From positions 1 through 8,212 of the forward strand of contig JAWUWD010000119.1 of assembly GCA_034112085.1 (NCBI GenBank): 8,212 nucleotides of DNA, written 5' to 3'. The translations under genes were made by a program, and so were the position numbers. Below, in pieces: positions 6,414 through 8,212 of this stretch; the stretch's first letter is position 1; every line of letters begins with the position of its first letter. Below the pieces are notes generated by a model, which was given only the letters and a program-made list of their open reading frames with translations, had not been told where the DNA came from and made no database searches. This DNA is from JAWUWD01 sp034112085 (GTDB taxonomy: Bacteria > Bacteroidota > Bacteroidia > Cytophagales > Cyclobacteriaceae).

Positions 6414-6432
6414 TGCCACAACATGTGTGGCA
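6414..6432. terminator. Hairpin in convergent gap, possible bidirectional terminator
   Basis: TGCCACA and TGTGGCA pair perfectly over seven base pairs around the loop ACATG. The hairpin sits between the convergent T9SS-cargo and aspS genes, five bases beyond the aspS stop codon. Neither side is followed by a proper T-run, so it is at best a weak intrinsic terminator. It may instead protect the 3' ends of transcripts. Confidence 0.3.
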
Positions 6433-6437
6433 ATGTA

Positions 6438-8186
6438 TTATAAGTTAACTGATAAGCTCAGCTCCTTCAATTGCTCTTCGCTAACTGTAGCCGGAGAATC
6501 AATCATCACATCTCTTCCTGAGTTATTCTTAGGGAAGGCGATGTAGTCTCTGATAGAATCACTTCCTCCAAACAATGAACATAATCTGTCGAAACCAAAG
6601 GCAATTCCACCATGTGGAGGTGCGCCATATTCGAAGGCTTCCATCAAGAAGCCAAACTGTTTCTGAGCTTCTTCTTCAGTGAATCCAAGATGCTTGAACA
6701 TCAAGGCTTGCGTATTCTTATCATGGATACGAATTGATCCACCACCGATTTCCACACCATTAATGACTAGGTCATATGCATTAGCGCGTACTTCTCCAGG
6801 AGCCGTATCCAGTTTGTCCATGTCTTCAGCTTTTGGAGAGGTAAATGGATGATGCATCGCGTGATAGCGCCCAGCATCTTCATCCCATTCTAGTAGAGGG
6901 AAATCAATCACCCATAATGGACTAAAAGTGTTTTTGTCTCTCAGGCCGAGTGCACTACCCATGTGTAATCTAAGTTCAGAAAGTGAACTTTGAGTCTTTG
7001 CAATATCACCTGACATTACCAGTAGCAAGTCACCAGCTTTAGCACCACATTTGTCGGCCCAGGCTTTTAGATCTTCCTGATTGTAGAATTTATCAACTGA
7101 AGATTTGAATGAACCATCAGTATTACATTTGACGTAGACCAATCCTTTGGCACCAACTTGTGGTCTTCTCACCCAATCAATCAATGCATCAAGTTGCTTT
7201 CTGGTATATTCTGCACATCCTCTGGCACAAATACCCAATACGATCTCTGCACTGTCAAATACATTAAAGCCCTTATTTTGTGCTACGTTATTGAGCTCTA
7301 CAAACTTCATCTCAAAACGAGTGTCAGGTTTGTCAGAACCGTAATAAGTCATCGCGTCTGCATAGGTCATGCGAGGCACTTCACTTAACTCAACTCCTCT
7401 GATGGTCTTGAAAAGGTGTTTGGTTAGTCCCTCGAAAGTGTTGTAAATATCTTCCGCATCTACAAACGACATTTCGCAGTCTATTTGTGTAAATTCTGGT
7501 TGACGATCGGCTCTTAAGTCTTCATCTCTGAAACACTTCACTATTTGATAATAACGGTCAAATCCAGAGACCATTAGCAGTTGTTTAAATGTCTGAGGAG
7601 ATTGTGGCAATGCATAGAACTCACCTGGATTCATCCTAGAAGGAACCACAAAGTCTCTTGCTCCCTCGGGAGTGGACTTAATCAAAACGGGTGTTTCTAC
7701 TTCAATAAATTCTTCATCCGAAAGGAAAGTACGCACCTGCTGCATCATCTTATGACGTAGCTGTAGCTTCTCTCTTACCGTATTTCTTCGCAAGTCTAGA
7801 TAGCGGTATTTCATACGCAAGTCTTCACCACCATCAGTTTCATCTTCGATGGTAAATGGAGGAGTTTTGGATACGTTGATTATTTCTAGTGAACTTGGCT
7901 TGATCTCAATATTTCCTGTTGCAATTTTGTCATTCTTAGCGTATCGTTCTGTTACCGTTCCAGTAGCTTTCAACACAAATTCTCTCCCTAAACTTTTGGC
8001 AGTTTCGATCAATTTTGGATCAGTTTGACCTTCTTCAAAGATCAACTGAGTAATGCCATATCGATCTCTTAAATCTACCCATACCATTCCACCTTTGTCA
8101 CGCACTTTTTGTACCCATCCACACAAGGTCACTTCTTCGTTAGCGTGCTCTATTCTTAATTCTCCGCAGGTATGTGTTCTTAGCAT
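6438..8186 (-). CDS. aspS: Aspartate--tRNA ligase (AspRS), bacterial type
   Basis: A 582-residue class II aminoacyl-tRNA synthetase that charges tRNA-Asp with aspartate in the cytoplasm; the length fits bacterial AspRS (about 580-600). The N-terminal OB-fold anticodon-binding domain spans about 1-105 (TLCGWVQKVRDKGG, VDLRDR). The catalytic domain starts near 120 (MKYRYLDLRR), with motif 1 around FIEVETPVLIKSTPEGARDF, the QSPQ loop at 195-198, and motif 2 at 219-234 (FRDEDLRADRQPEFTQ). The bacterial GAD insertion occupies roughly 285-415. The catalytic fold resumes with HHPFTSP (445-451) and EIGGGSIRIHD (479-489). Motif 3 (GIAFGFDRL, 527-535) carries the ATP-binding Arg534. All key residues are intact. 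The anticodon-loop contact after Arg-Asp is Lys31, neither the Leu nor the His I associate with discriminating and non-discriminating bacterial forms. The ATG at 8184-8186 begins the conserved MLRTHTCGELR segment. Confidence 0.97.
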   Translation of the reverse strand: MLRTHTCGELRIEHANEEVTLCGWVQKVRDKGGMVWVDLRDRYGITQLIFEEGQTDPKLIETAKSLGREFVLKATGTVTERYAKNDKIATGNIEIKPSSLEIINVSKTPPFTIEDETDGGEDLRMKYRYLDLRRNTVREKLQLRHKMMQQVRTFLSDEEFIEVETPVLIKSTPEGARDFVVPSRMNPGEFYALPQSPQTFKQLLMVSGFDRYYQIVKCFRDEDLRADRQPEFTQIDCEMSFVDAEDIYNTFEGLTKHLFKTIRGVELSEVPRMTYADAMTYYGSDKPDTRFEMKFVELNNVAQNKGFNVFDSAEIVLGICARGCAEYTRKQLDALIDWVRRPQVGAKGLVYVKCNTDGSFKSSVDKFYNQEDLKAWADKCGAKAGDLLLVMSGDIAKTQSSLSELRLHMGSALGLRDKNTFSPLWVIDFPLLEWDEDAGRYHAMHHPFTSPKAEDMDKLDTAPGEVRANAYDLVINGVEIGGGSIRIHDKNTQALMFKHLGFTEEEAQKQFGFLMEAFEYGAPPHGGIAFGFDRLCSLFGGSDSIRDYIAFPKNNSGRDVMIDSPATVSEEQLKELSLSVNL

Positions 8187-8212
8187 TACTAATGTATTTA
8201 TATCGAGATCAT

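Overview
The window looks like chromosomal DNA of a Bacteroidota bacterium, most likely a marine or soil member of the Cytophagales (inference; no marker resolves the genus). The signs are a secreted protein with a type IX secretion (Por/T9SS) C-terminal tail, start codons without Shine-Dalgarno sequences, one TAnnTTTG-type -7 promoter element, moderately AT-rich sequence, and bacterial AspRS and acyltransferase sequences of the kind seen in that phylum. I see no mobile element, phage gene, CRISPR array, tRNA or rRNA. Coding density is high, and the largest gap is 132 bases.

Layout. Positions 1-5430 carry seven genes, all on the minus strand. In transcription order they are a GNAT acetyltransferase, an MFS transporter (ATGA overlap with the GNAT gene), an exported single-domain rhodanese, a two-helix membrane protein of unknown function, a divergent MsrA (14 bases after it), a PlsB-type glycerol-3-phosphate acyltransferase, and the 5' end of gpsA, which overlaps the acyltransferase gene by 23 bases and runs off the window. 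A 132-base divergent region at 5431-5562 holds a perfect 16-base palindrome and a TATCTTTG box. The box precedes a plus-strand gene (5563-6348) for a T9SS cargo protein that starts at TTG. An 89-base convergent gap with a small hairpin separates this gene from aspS (minus, 6438-8186).

How the genes fit together. The clearest pathway pair is gpsA and the acyltransferase: GpsA makes sn-glycerol-3-phosphate and PlsB-type enzymes acylate it at the first step of phospholipid synthesis. GNAT and MFS look translationally coupled, but their substrates are unknown. MsrA and the membrane protein are probably co-transcribed. AspRS is housekeeping. Overall this is mostly an ordinary core-genome region. 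I did not find convincing evidence of a new multi-gene system. The points most worth a second look are the divergent MsrA active site, the Glu-to-Gly change in acyltransferase block III, the palindromic candidate operator, and the uncharacterised T9SS cargo and membrane proteins.
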